The translations under genes were made by a program, and so were the position numbers. From assembly GCA_016937915.1 (NCBI GenBank), contig JAFGVR010000261.1, forward strand, positions 1 through 6,869: 6,869 bases of DNA. Reading direction: 5' to 3'. Origin of the DNA: Campylobacterales bacterium (GTDB lineage Bacteria > Campylobacterota > Campylobacteria > Campylobacterales > Sulfurimonadaceae). The notes under the pieces were generated by a model that did no database searches, was not told where the DNA came from, and was given only the letters and a program-made list of their open reading frames with translations. Position 1 is the first letter of the stretch; each line of letters begins with the position of its first letter. Below, in pieces: positions 1-6,821 of the stretch.

Positions 1-275
1 ATGGTTTATGGATTTACAATATTAAAGAGCAAGATATCGTTGTATATGATAATGATAAATCTACAGATTTGACAAATATTTTAAGTGGCTGGAATTTTTT
101 AGGTTCTGCTGATACACATTATGTTGAGGATATATCTTGTAAAAATAGTGACTCTATAGCAATATGGAAATTTAGTGTTGATGGTTGGCAATTGTATGCA
201 CCAAAAATGAAACATACTTTCCCAACTTTCAATGAGGTTAATGCAAATGACGGTTTTTGGGTTTACTGTAAGTAG
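1..275 (+). CDS. C-terminal end of a probable surface/secreted repeat protein (5' truncated by window)
   Basis: Frame 3 is open from the left edge to a TAG at 273-275, so this is the last ~90 codons of a longer protein. The visible part ends in a domain that opens with GWNFLGS and closes with DGFWVYCK. Just inside the left edge, bases 3-17 encode GLWIY, matching the GFWVY at the end, so at least two copies of a ~80-residue unit appear to stand in tandem. Tryptophan-rich GWN...GFWV domains are familiar to me from C-termini of large exported proteins of Campylobacterota and some Gammaproteobacteria; that link is from memory and no function is established. There are no membrane segments or sorting signals in the visible part. 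The internal TTG at 69 is not a real start because the frame continues upstream of it. The following parvulin-like gene is probably co-transcribed and may help fold this protein. Confidence 0.75.
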   Translation, partial: GLWIYNIKEQDIVVYDNDKSTDLTNILSGWNFLGSADTHYVEDISCKNSDSIAIWKFSVDGWQLYAPKMKHTFPTFNEVNANDGFWVYCK

Positions 276-1221
276 TTTGAAAACTAAAAAATTAAAAGTT
301 TTCGTTGTAGCTATTTTTATATTTGGTGTAGTTCACTATATCTTAAATAAAGATGTTGTTGCAACCGTGGAAGACATTAAAATCTTAAAAGCTGAATTTG
401 AAAAAGAGATGAGTTACTATAGAATAAGTGATTATACAAATTTTGAGAATAAGAAAAAACTTCTTGATGAAATGATAGATAGGAAACTTATTTTGAGTAA
501 GGCTTATGATCTTGAATTGGATAAAAATCCAGATATACAAAGAGCTTTTGAAAATATACTTATAGGTGAGATAAAAAAGCGTTATATAGAGGATGAGATT
601 GCTAAAATTTCTATAGAAAAAAAAGATATAGAAGAGTATTATCAAAATCATAAAGAGGATTTTGCAACAGAACAAAAAAAAGAGTTTGCTATATTATTTT
701 ATAAAAAGCATAAGATTAAAGATAAGATAAGAGAAGATATGATTCATTCACAATTAGGTGAGATTATAAATTTATATAAAGTAAACTCTTTGCCAGAACC
801 AAAAGAGGGTTTTGGCAAATATTCAATCGATTATTCTGAGCATCAAGCAAGTAGATATAGAGGTGGAATAATTGGAAAATTTAGTGTTAAAGATTTTAAT
901 TTTTGGAATCCAGAACTTCTTAAAATTGGATTTGAACTAAAAAAAATTGGTGATATAACTGATATAATCGAAACAGATGATGGTTATTATATTATCCATT
1001 TGACAAATATTGAGCCTAAAAAGTATAAAACATTTGATCAAAGTACTTCACTCATATATCATAAGTTGGTTTTAGATAAACAAGAAGAGATAAGAGATAA
1101 GTTTAAAAAGCTTCTTTTAGATGAATTTTCTATTGATATCAATGAGGGAAGATTAAAAGATACAAAGATAGTTAAACATATTGAAAATAGTCAAGACAAA
1201 AAGATTCCACAGCTCTATTAG
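247..1221 (+). CDS. Membrane-anchored parvulin/SurA-like peptidyl-prolyl cis-trans isomerase
   Basis: Probable periplasmic foldase of about 324 aa, held in the inner membrane by one N-terminal segment (about residues 16-32, after a KTKKLK basic stretch). Residues ~38-135 resemble the SurA/PrsA N-terminal chaperone helices, including VVATVEDIKI (usually ATVNGxxI) and LLDEMIDRKLIL. Residues ~145-256 resemble a parvulin domain: a YRGGIIGKFS segment like the family's GGDLGWF, then FELKKIGDITDIIETDDGYYIIHL. The usual His of the first strand (HILV) is replaced in EFAILFYKK, and the last His sits two residues late (GYYIIHL, not GYHIIKL), so isomerase activity may be weak and chaperone action dominant. 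The start is uncertain. ATG 247 has a GAGG at 234-237 but overlaps the upstream gene by 29 bp. TTG 277 starts 1 bp after the upstream stop and gives a cleaner signal anchor (MKTKKLKVFVV) but has only a weak TAAG. ATG 232 has no Shine-Dalgarno sequence. Sampled lines are 20-25% GC, lower than the genes to the right. Confidence 0.78.
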   Translation: MTVFGFTVSSLKTKKLKVFVVAIFIFGVVHYILNKDVVATVEDIKILKAEFEKEMSYYRISDYTNFENKKKLLDEMIDRKLILSKAYDLELDKNPDIQRAFENILIGEIKKRYIEDEIAKISIEKKDIEEYYQNHKEDFATEQKKEFAILFYKKHKIKDKIREDMIHSQLGEIINLYKVNSLPEPKEGFGKYSIDYSEHQASRYRGGIIGKFSVKDFNFWNPELLKIGFELKKIGDITDIIETDDGYYIIHLTNIEPKKYKTFDQSTSLIYHKLVLDKQEEIRDKFKKLLLDEFSIDINEGRLKDTKIVKHIENSQDKKIPQLY

Positions 1222-1242
1222 TATCAATAGTTTTTGATAGTT

Positions 1243-1270
1243 TGGGAAAATATTTTAAACAATTTTCCCA
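1243..1270. repeat. Perfect 9-bp inverted repeat upstream of the RND gene
   Basis: TGGGAAAAT (1243-1251) and ATTTTCCCA (1262-1270) are exact reverse complements separated by 10 bases. The repeat lies 21 bases after the parvulin stop and covers the -35 region of the RND promoter. As a terminator it is poor: no T-run follows on either strand and only three pairs are G:C. An operator for a repressor of the pump is therefore at least as likely. A weaker repeat, TATCAA/TTGATA (1222-1227 and 1234-1239), lies just before it. Confidence 0.6.
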
Positions 1271-1294
1271 CAAATTATTTGATATAATCCACGC
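1260..1294 (+). promoter_or_regulatory. Promoter of the RND gene; possible leaderless start
   Basis: A GATATAAT element (TATAAT at 1283-1288) matches the extended -10 box of Campylobacterota housekeeping promoters. No convincing -35 box is present, which is usual in this group. Transcription would start about 6-7 bases after the -10 box, at roughly 1294-1295, which is the A of the ATG at 1295. There is no Shine-Dalgarno sequence between the box and the ATG, so the transcript is probably leaderless or nearly so. Confidence 0.65.
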
Positions 1295-4200
1295 ATGGAT
1301 AAATTAATAGAATACTTCATTAAAAATAAACGCTTGAACTACGTGCTTTTGCTGTTTTTACTTGTTATGGGTATAAACGCTTACAATAACATCCCAAAAG
1401 AGATGTTCCCTGATGTTGAACTAAATAAGATAAGTGTCAAAGGGAGCTATAGCGGTACTAGTGCTACTGTGATGGATAAGATGGCGGTTCGTGATATCGA
1501 AGATGCTATCAGTAATATAAGTGGAATAGACAAAACTGAAACCACCATCAAACCAGGTTCATTTTCTATAGTTCTTACTTTAAATGAAAATGCCAACAAG
1601 ATAATAACTCTTAGCAAAGTCCAAGATGCCATAGCTGCTTCAAAACAGTATCTCCCTCAAGACATGAATGAGCCAACTGCATTTATAGTTGACAAAAGCA
1701 AATCTCTCATAAAACTTTCACTCTCATCTGATGAACTGAGTATTGGTGAGTTAAATGTTATAGCTAAAGATATAAAAACAAAACTATCAAGAGTTCACCA
1801 TATAAGTGAGATAGGGATTCGTGGGGATTCTGATGAGGAGATAGCTATAAGTATAAACTCTCAAGCTGTTATGGCTTATGGGCTAAAACATGAGAGTGTT
1901 TTAAGTGCCATCTCAAACCTATCATATATCTACCCTATAGGTGATATAGAGGAGAGGGGGAGTTTTGTATATATCTCTACTGCAAACGATAAAGCAGATG
2001 TAGAGGAGTGGAGGGACTCAACTCTAAAAGTTGATGGTAAATATATCAGACTTGGTGACATTGCTGATGTAGCTATAGAGTACCCTCAAGCTACAACTTT
2101 AGCATCATTTAATGGAAAACAAACCCTAACTTTAGTTATCTCAAAAAGCCCAGAGGGGGACTCTATAAAACTTTCAAAAGAGCTTAAAGAGAGGGTTGAG
2201 AAGTTAAAACAAAACTACAAAGAGATAACATTTTCATTTTATGAAGATACATCAAAGCCAGTTGAGAAAAGACTTGATACTGTTGTATCAAACCTTATGT
2301 TTGGGCTTATACTTGTATTTATCTCTATGTATATCCTCATAAATCTTCGCATCGCATTTATAGTAGCGATTGGTATCCCGTTTTCATTTATCATAGGGTT
2401 GTTATTTATCTACTATATGGGTTATTCCATAAACATAGTCTCTTTGTTGGGTGCATTAATAGTTATTGGGGTAGTTGTTGATGATGCCATAGTTGTTAGT
2501 GAAAATATCCAACGCCATATCGATGAGGGGATGGATAGGTTTGAAGCATCTATAGCTGGTGTTAAGGAGATGATGCTCCCAGTAACTCTAGCTACACTCT
2601 CAACTGCTGCAGCATTTTTACCTATGTTTATGATGGGTGGCGAGATAGCTTTGTTTTTGATACTTATCCCAATTACAGTTATCATGATACTTTTAGGCTC
2701 ACTTTTGGAGAGTTTTTTATTTTTACCTCTTCATGCTGATGAGATGCTAAAAAAGAGTCACGATTTTGTAAACTGGAAACCTTTGCAAGACAGATATGAG
2801 AAGATTTTAACATTTTTTATAAAGTATAAAAAAACTTCACTTATCTTGTTTTTGATTTTGATACCGCTTTTAACTGTTGTAACTGCAAAATCTATGAAGT
2901 TTCAGTTTTTTCCAAACTTTGATGGAAGTAACCTTTACATATCGGCAAAACTTGATATAAATACCCCAATAGAAGATACTTACAAGATAGCTAAAGAGAT
3001 GGAGTTAGAGATAATGAAACACTCAGAGGAGTTTTCTATAAAGTCTGTTTCATCAACTAGCGGATACAGAAGAAGTTTATCTGGTGAGGTTCAAACAAAT
3101 AATGCTGTATTTTTTATAACTTTAGAACTTTATGACAGGGCTGAGACAAATTGGATAAATAAATATGTAAACCCAGTTTTAAACTTTAGTTTTAATTTCA
3201 ATGACCCAGAGAGCATCAGAGAGAAAAGAACATTTGAACTATCCCCTAAATTAAAAGAGATTATCAAACCTTTTGAAGCAAAATACAATATGCTCGAACT
3301 TGGTGTGATGGAGGATAAGCCAGGGCTTATAAGAAGTGATATACAGATAAACCTCTCAGGTAGTGATGACAAATTTTTAGTAGATGCACTTTTAAAGTTA
3401 AAAGATGAGATAGCCGAACTAAAAGGTGTTAAGAATGTTAGTGATAATGTTAGATATGGGAAGATGGAGTACAAGATAAAGATAAACGAATATGGTGAAT
3501 CTTTAGGGCTTAGTGAAGCTGGAGTTGCTAGAGTTTTGAGTACATATTTTGCAGAGAAGAGACAATCAAGCACATTTAATGACAAAGGTGTAATGGAGAT
3601 AAAAACAAAAGATAGCCAAAAAGATAAGGTTGATACACTTCTAAATTTCGAGATCGCTTTAGGTGATGGGAGATATGTAAAACTTACAGATGTAGCTACA
3701 ATCGAGCAGATAAGAGACTATGAGAAGATAGAGAAACTAAATGGAGTTATCATAAAAACTCTATTTGCAAATGTTGATAAAAGGGTAGTTACACCAACTG
3801 AGATACTTGAAGCTGTTGAACCAACTTTAAAGGAGCTTATAAAAAATGGTGTTGATGTTGATCTTTTGGGTGAAAATGAGAAGAAACAACAACTTCAGTC
3901 AGATATGAAAAAAGCGGTAGTTTTAGCTCTGTTTTTGATTTTTTTAACGATGCTTCTAATTTTTTCAAAAATCAAATATGCCCTTATGGTTATGAGTGTT
4001 ATCCCACTTTCCATACTTGGTGCTTTAATCGGTCACAAACTTCTTGGTATGAACCTCTCTATGCCATCTATTATCGGGATATTAGGACTTGCTGGGGTTG
4101 TTATAAACGATGGTATCATTATGCTTGATTTTTTACACGGTACCCATAAAAGTGAGGAGTTCTTTAAAAGAGCTAAACTTAGACTTCGCCCTATCCTTAT

Positions 4201-4387
4201 AACATCAATCACTACATTTTTAGGGTTATTTACTTTGATGTTTTATGCAACAGGTCAAGCAGTGATACTTCAACCTATCGCTATTAGTCTTGGTTTTGGG
4301 CTTGTGTGGGGGACATTTTTGAACCTTCTTTATCTACCAACTCTTTATGCGTTGGTGAATGGGATTACACCTATTTCGAAAAAGTGA
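1295..4387 (+). CDS. RND-family (HAE-1/AcrB-like) efflux permease
   Basis: Proton-driven inner-membrane exporter of the resistance-nodulation-division family; 1030 aa is the normal full length. The N-terminus is typical: MDKLIEYFIKNKRL, TM1 at about 15-31, then the IPKEMFPDVE motif that opens the first periplasmic domain. TM2-TM6 lie at about 333-480, TM7 at about 514-535 opening the second periplasmic loop, and TM8-TM12 at about 873-1025. The proton-relay residues of AcrB can be placed by eye: D407/D408 are D396/D397 (VVVDDAIVVSENI), R971 is R963 and T978 is T970 (RLRPILITS). AcrB K940 is replaced by N938 (VVINDGIIMLDF), as in other RND subgroups. The TM10-TM11 loop is about six residues shorter than in AcrB. 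The substrate cannot be read from the sequence. The gene has its own promoter, and no adaptor or outer-membrane channel gene lies on either side within the window, so it may use partners encoded elsewhere. ATG 1295 is supported by the family-typical N-terminus. Confidence 0.95.
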   Translation: MDKLIEYFIKNKRLNYVLLLFLLVMGINAYNNIPKEMFPDVELNKISVKGSYSGTSATVMDKMAVRDIEDAISNISGIDKTETTIKPGSFSIVLTLNENANKIITLSKVQDAIAASKQYLPQDMNEPTAFIVDKSKSLIKLSLSSDELSIGELNVIAKDIKTKLSRVHHISEIGIRGDSDEEIAISINSQAVMAYGLKHESVLSAISNLSYIYPIGDIEERGSFVYISTANDKADVEEWRDSTLKVDGKYIRLGDIADVAIEYPQATTLASFNGKQTLTLVISKSPEGDSIKLSKELKERVEKLKQNYKEITFSFYEDTSKPVEKRLDTVVSNLMFGLILVFISMYILINLRIAFIVAIGIPFSFIIGLLFIYYMGYSINIVSLLGALIVIGVVVDDAIVVSENIQRHIDEGMDRFEASIAGVKEMMLPVTLATLSTAAAFLPMFMMGGEIALFLILIPITVIMILLGSLLESFLFLPLHADEMLKKSHDFVNWKPLQDRYEKILTFFIKYKKTSLILFLILIPLLTVVTAKSMKFQFFPNFDGSNLYISAKLDINTPIEDTYKIAKEMELEIMKHSEEFSIKSVSSTSGYRRSLSGEVQTNNAVFFITLELYDRAETNWINKYVNPVLNFSFNFNDPESIREKRTFELSPKLKEIIKPFEAKYNMLELGVMEDKPGLIRSDIQINLSGSDDKFLVDALLKLKDEIAELKGVKNVSDNVRYGKMEYKIKINEYGESLGLSEAGVARVLSTYFAEKRQSSTFNDKGVMEIKTKDSQKDKVDTLLNFEIALGDGRYVKLTDVATIEQIRDYEKIEKLNGVIIKTLFANVDKRVVTPTEILEAVEPTLKELIKNGVDVDLLGENEKKQQLQSDMKKAVVLALFLIFLTMLLIFSKIKYALMVMSVIPLSILGALIGHKLLGMNLSMPSIIGILGLAGVVINDGIIMLDFLHGTHKSEEFFKRAKLRLRPILITSITTFLGLFTLMFYATGQAVILQPIAISLGFGLVWGTFLNLLYLPTLYALVNGITPISKK

Positions 4388-4399
4388 TGTGCAAAAATT

Positions 4400-4425
4400 A
4401 ATTAGTTTATATTGTGTTACTAATT
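4400..4425. repeat. 7-bp inverted repeat upstream of the NifX-like gene
   Basis: AATTAGT (4400-4406) and ACTAATT (4419-4425) are exact reverse complements with a 12-base spacer, ending seven bases before the -10 hexamer. The position would suit an operator. All but one pair per arm are A:T, so chance occurrence in AT-rich intergenic DNA is quite possible. No T-run follows, so it is not a convincing terminator for the RND gene. Confidence 0.35.
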
Positions 4426-4437
4426 TGTGGATATAAT
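4409..4437 (+). promoter_or_regulatory. Promoter of the NifX-like gene
   Basis: GTGGATATAATGAG contains a consensus TATAAT at 4432-4437 in the Campylobacterota style; the region 17 bases upstream (ATATTG, 4409-4414) is a weak -35 box. The predicted transcription start near 4444 leaves a leader of about 20 bases, which holds an AGAGG ribosome binding site at 4449-4453, nine bases before the ATG. Confidence 0.65.
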
Positions 4438-4462
4438 GAGATAAAAAAAGAGGTAAAGAAAA

Positions 4463-4855
4463 ATGAAAATAGCTATCCCTGTAAAAGATGAATCATTAAC
4501 TTTTTTTGGCAATGCTGGACATACTCCAAAATTTGCAGTATTTAATGTAAATGGAGCTGGTATGTTTCGCTCATTTACTCTAGATGAGATAAAAGATAAC
4601 CCTAGAACAGATCTTGACCATGATCACGATGATGAACATCATGAGTGTTCACACGGACATGATGATGAGGAACATATAGCTCAGCATAACAAGATGGGTG
4701 TAGTTTTGGATGAGTGTGACTACATAGTGGTTAGTCGTGCTTGTAAAAATACAGCAAACACTATGAAAGCTCACAATGTAAAGATAGTAAAATATAACGG
4801 TACATCTAAAAATGCAAACGATATTTTAAGAGAGATTGCTGCTCAGTTTATATAA
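4463..4855 (+). CDS. NifX/NifB-type FeMo-co-binding-fold protein with His-rich insertion
   Basis: Small cytoplasmic protein of 130 aa in the dinitrogenase iron-molybdenum cofactor family (NifX, NafY and the C-terminal part of NifB). The N-terminal MKIAIPVKDE strand and a FFGNAGHTPKFAVFNV segment correspond to the family's usual HFGxAxxF motif, here altered. The C-terminal half, LDECDYIVVSRACKNTANTM and the following NVKIVKYNG, fits the family's second half. Residues ~50-75 are an insertion rich in His, Asp and Glu (H53, H55, H59, H60, H64, H66, H71, H75) with C62 inside it; C85 and C94 follow. The insertion probably binds a transition metal such as Ni, Zn or Fe, but which one cannot be told. 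No nitrogenase, nif or Mo-cofactor genes lie in the window, so a role in FeMo-co assembly should not be assumed; stand-alone members of this family exist with unknown function. It has its own promoter and a good ribosome binding site, and it is convergent with dprA. Confidence 0.85.
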   Translation: MKIAIPVKDESLTFFGNAGHTPKFAVFNVNGAGMFRSFTLDEIKDNPRTDLDHDHDDEHHECSHGHDDEEHIAQHNKMGVVLDECDYIVVSRACKNTANTMKAHNVKIVKYNGTSKNANDILREIAAQFI

Positions 4856-4885
4856 ACTATTTGCGTTATATGAGTTTTAAAAGAG

Positions 4886-5659
4886 CTATAAAATATGCAC
4901 CCTTGCATCTTTTACGGCTATTTCACCACAAAGTTCAGCTTCAAAAACTCTGTTTGGAAATCTTTTTAATGCCTCTTCATAAGTTGGATTTGTTTTGCAA
5001 AAATCTAAAAAATCATCTTTTTGTAGATTTAAATCTTTGATACCACTTATAGATGCTACAAACTCATCTATATCATATATGGCTTTAGCCTTACCACTTT
5101 TTAAAAGCTCATTTGTAGCACTACTCTCACCAAGGCGTTGAGGCAAGACAAATATCTCTTTGCCCATAGCAAGAGCATATTCAACACTTCTCATACTTCC
5201 ACTACCTATCTCAGCTTCACCAACTATCAAAACATCTCCAAGTGCTACAACTATCTCATTTCTTAAAACAAAACTATAAGCAGTAGAGCGAAATCCCATT
5301 TCAAACTGACTAAGCAAAAGACCGTTTTGCTCTATCTCACTTAAAAGATTTTTATTTACCGCTGGATACTTTATGTCGATGCCACAAGGTAAAACTGCTA
5401 TGGTGTTTTTGGCTCCAGCTCCGATATGAGAGATAGCATCTATCCCCATAGCACCGCCACTAACGATGCATATACCAGATTTAGATGCAGTAGATGAGAG
5501 TGTTTGAATCATCGATTTTGAATATTTTGATGGTCGCCTTGTTCCAACTATTGATATCTTTTTTTTATCTAAAAGTTCTAGATTACCACTATAAAAAAGC
5601 TCTTTTGGATACTTTTTCATTGAGTCTAATTCAGAGATATGATGTGTAACTTTATTCAT
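4886..5659 (-). CDS. dprA: DNA-processing protein DprA (single-strand DNA binding, RecA loader)
   Basis: DprA binds incoming single-stranded DNA during natural transformation and loads RecA on it. The protein has 257 aa, the short form seen in Campylobacter and Helicobacter, lacking the N-terminal SAM domain of longer homologues. A Rossmann-like core fills most of it: VGTRRPSKYS at about 38-47, VSGGAMGIDAISHIGAG at 66-82, AVLPCGID at 88-95, the RNEIV region at 133-137, GEAEIGSGSMRS at 147-158, and VLPQRLGESSATNELLKSGKA at 171-191 (given here in part). Residues ~215-257 look like a reduced winged-helix (DML1-like) tail. The start codon overlaps the stop of the upstream deacetylase gene as ATGA, and there is no Shine-Dalgarno sequence before it, so translation is probably coupled. 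In Campylobacter dprA is followed by ruvX; here a convergent NifX-like gene stands in that place. Confidence 0.95.
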   Translation of the reverse strand: MNKVTHHISELDSMKKYPKELFYSGNLELLDKKKISIVGTRRPSKYSKSMIQTLSSTASKSGICIVSGGAMGIDAISHIGAGAKNTIAVLPCGIDIKYPAVNKNLLSEIEQNGLLLSQFEMGFRSTAYSFVLRNEIVVALGDVLIVGEAEIGSGSMRSVEYALAMGKEIFVLPQRLGESSATNELLKSGKAKAIYDIDEFVASISGIKDLNLQKDDFLDFCKTNPTYEEALKRFPNRVFEAELCGEIAVKDARVHIL

Positions 5660-6765
5660 AGATTGTTTACATACACAAGTTCAACATCTCCAAAAAGTTC
5701 TTTTGATTCTTTTAATGCTTGAAGTGTATTTTTATGTGGATGCCCTATTGCTATGGCACTGCCATGAGATTTTGCTATGCGGATAGCCTCTTTTATCTGC
5801 CCTTTGACATAATCTTTTTCCATGTGATGGTCCAAAAATACATCTCTTGACATATATTTGAGTCCAAAGTTTTTCATAACTTCTGGGGCTTTCGTTTTTG
5901 CAGTAGTTCTGCTATCAACAAAATTGATATTTTTAGCTTTTAAAGCAAATACAAGCCTATTCATAGCTATTTCATTTGATGTGAATAGACTTCCAGTATG
6001 ATTGTTTATATATCTAACTTTTGGAAAAAGTTTTACTATCTCATCTACCCTCTCAGTTATGTTACGTTGAGAATCCGTAATACGCAAAGTGATAGGTTCC
6101 TCAGCGTTAAAGTTCATAGCTTCCATGGGCAGATGCACCATATAAAAATCCTCTTTTGAAGCAAGTTTTGCAGAGTTAGGGCGGTATTTGCTAGGTGGTA
6201 AAAATGACATAGTTAAAGGGATTTTTAAAGATTTGATAGCTTCTACATGTTTTTTTATACTTACATCATCTATAATTATCGCTAGCTTAGGTTTGCTTGA
6301 AGTTATATGTGGTTTTTTTTCTATTATTTTATCTATATTTTTTATATCTGCAACTTCATCACCATCATACTCATGAGCTGCACCTGCATAATCCTTTGAT
6401 GGCTTTTTCAAAATCTCTTTTAATCTATCTCTTATATCATCCTCTTTCTTTATAATCTCTTCTTTTTTATCTTCCAAAATAGTTTGTTTTGGATCAATCT
6501 TTGGTTCTTTTTTTATTTCCTTTGTTTCTTCAAGTTTTTTAAGAAGTGCTAATCTCTTTTCTTTCTCTTCATCTTTTTTTTCAACAATAGTATTGTCTTT
6601 TGCCTCTTCATATCCAAAATAGTAACCTGCTATCATTCCACTCAAAATCATAGCTACGATAGCTAAAGCCCACGCTAAATAGGTCAGTAGATTTGAACTT
6701 TTTTTGATATTTTGATTTAAACTTTTATTTTTTGAAGTAGGTATTTTTCTTTTTCTTTTTGGCAT
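5656..6765 (-). CDS. Membrane-anchored divergent polysaccharide deacetylase family protein (YibQ-like)
   Basis: 369 aa. A very basic N-terminus (MPKRKRK...) precedes one membrane segment at about 27-52, containing SGMIAG, so the rest should lie in the periplasm. Residues ~53-160 are a charged Lys/Glu-rich linker, probably helical or disordered. The C-terminal ~210 residues carry the divergent polysaccharide deacetylase fold (Polysacc_deac_2): LAIIIDDV with D166/D167, MVHLPMEAM with H211, YINNHTGS with N255/H256, FVDSRTTAKT with D284, and AIAIGHPH with H342/H344. These are the expected metal- and substrate-site positions, so the enzyme looks intact; the natural substrate of the family is not settled. 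It is the first gene of a two-gene unit with dprA, to which it is joined by an ATGA overlap. In Campylobacter the same pair follows ilvC; here about 100 bases upstream show no clear coding on this strand. The ribosome binding site is weak. A T8 run on the + strand (6313-6320) is an A8 tract in the gene. Confidence 0.9.
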   Translation of the reverse strand: MPKRKRKIPTSKNKSLNQNIKKSSNLLTYLAWALAIVAMILSGMIAGYYFGYEEAKDNTIVEKKDEEKEKRLALLKKLEETKEIKKEPKIDPKQTILEDKKEEIIKKEDDIRDRLKEILKKPSKDYAGAAHEYDGDEVADIKNIDKIIEKKPHITSSKPKLAIIIDDVSIKKHVEAIKSLKIPLTMSFLPPSKYRPNSAKLASKEDFYMVHLPMEAMNFNAEEPITLRITDSQRNITERVDEIVKLFPKVRYINNHTGSLFTSNEIAMNRLVFALKAKNINFVDSRTTAKTKAPEVMKNFGLKYMSRDVFLDHHMEKDYVKGQIKEAIRIAKSHGSAIAIGHPHKNTLQALKESKELFGDVELVYVNNL

Positions 6766-6803
6766 AAACTCTATTGTTCCATATAATGTGTTAATTTGGC
6801 ATA

Positions 6804-6817
6804 ACTATATCAAAAAA
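6804..6817 (-). promoter_or_regulatory. Promoter of the deacetylase-dprA operon
   Basis: On the minus strand a T6 run (6812-6817) leads directly into GATATAGT (TATAGT at 6804-6809), close to the Campylobacterota pattern of a T-rich stretch followed by GNTATAAT. The expected start near 6797 gives a leader of about 32 bases before the ATG at 6765. No recognisable -35 hexamer is seen. Confidence 0.55.
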
Positions 6818-6821
6818 CTCT

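Noticed and set aside
385..675. Hydrophobic 96-codon minus-strand frame
   Set aside because: Phe/Ile/Leu/Tyr-rich only because it is antisense to the Lys/Glu-rich parvulin gene.
1243..1270. Intrinsic terminator of the parvulin gene
   Set aside because: The stem is good but no T-run follows on either strand, and it overlaps the next promoter; kept only as an inverted repeat.
1447..1632. 61-codon minus-strand frame inside the RND gene
   Set aside because: Short antisense shadow of the conserved first periplasmic domain.
2422..2685. 87-codon minus-strand frame inside the RND gene
   Set aside because: Antisense to the conserved TM4 motif region; no family resemblance.
3130..3585. 151-codon open frame on the minus strand inside the RND gene
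   Set aside because: Serine/leucine-rich mirror of a confidently coding gene, with no recognisable domain; a shadow frame.
4463..4855. Part of a nitrogen-fixation cluster
   Set aside because: Only the domain family points that way; no neighbouring gene in the window is nif-related.
1295..4855. RND gene plus His-rich protein as a heavy-metal efflux (CusA-type) system
   Set aside because: The two genes have separate promoters, the permease lacks visible CusA hallmarks such as the extra methionine-rich features, and its motifs fit the HAE-1 type better.
6188..6376. 62-codon plus-strand frame inside the deacetylase gene
   Set aside because: Antisense to the conserved IIIDDV region of a real gene; hydrophobicity is a by-product.
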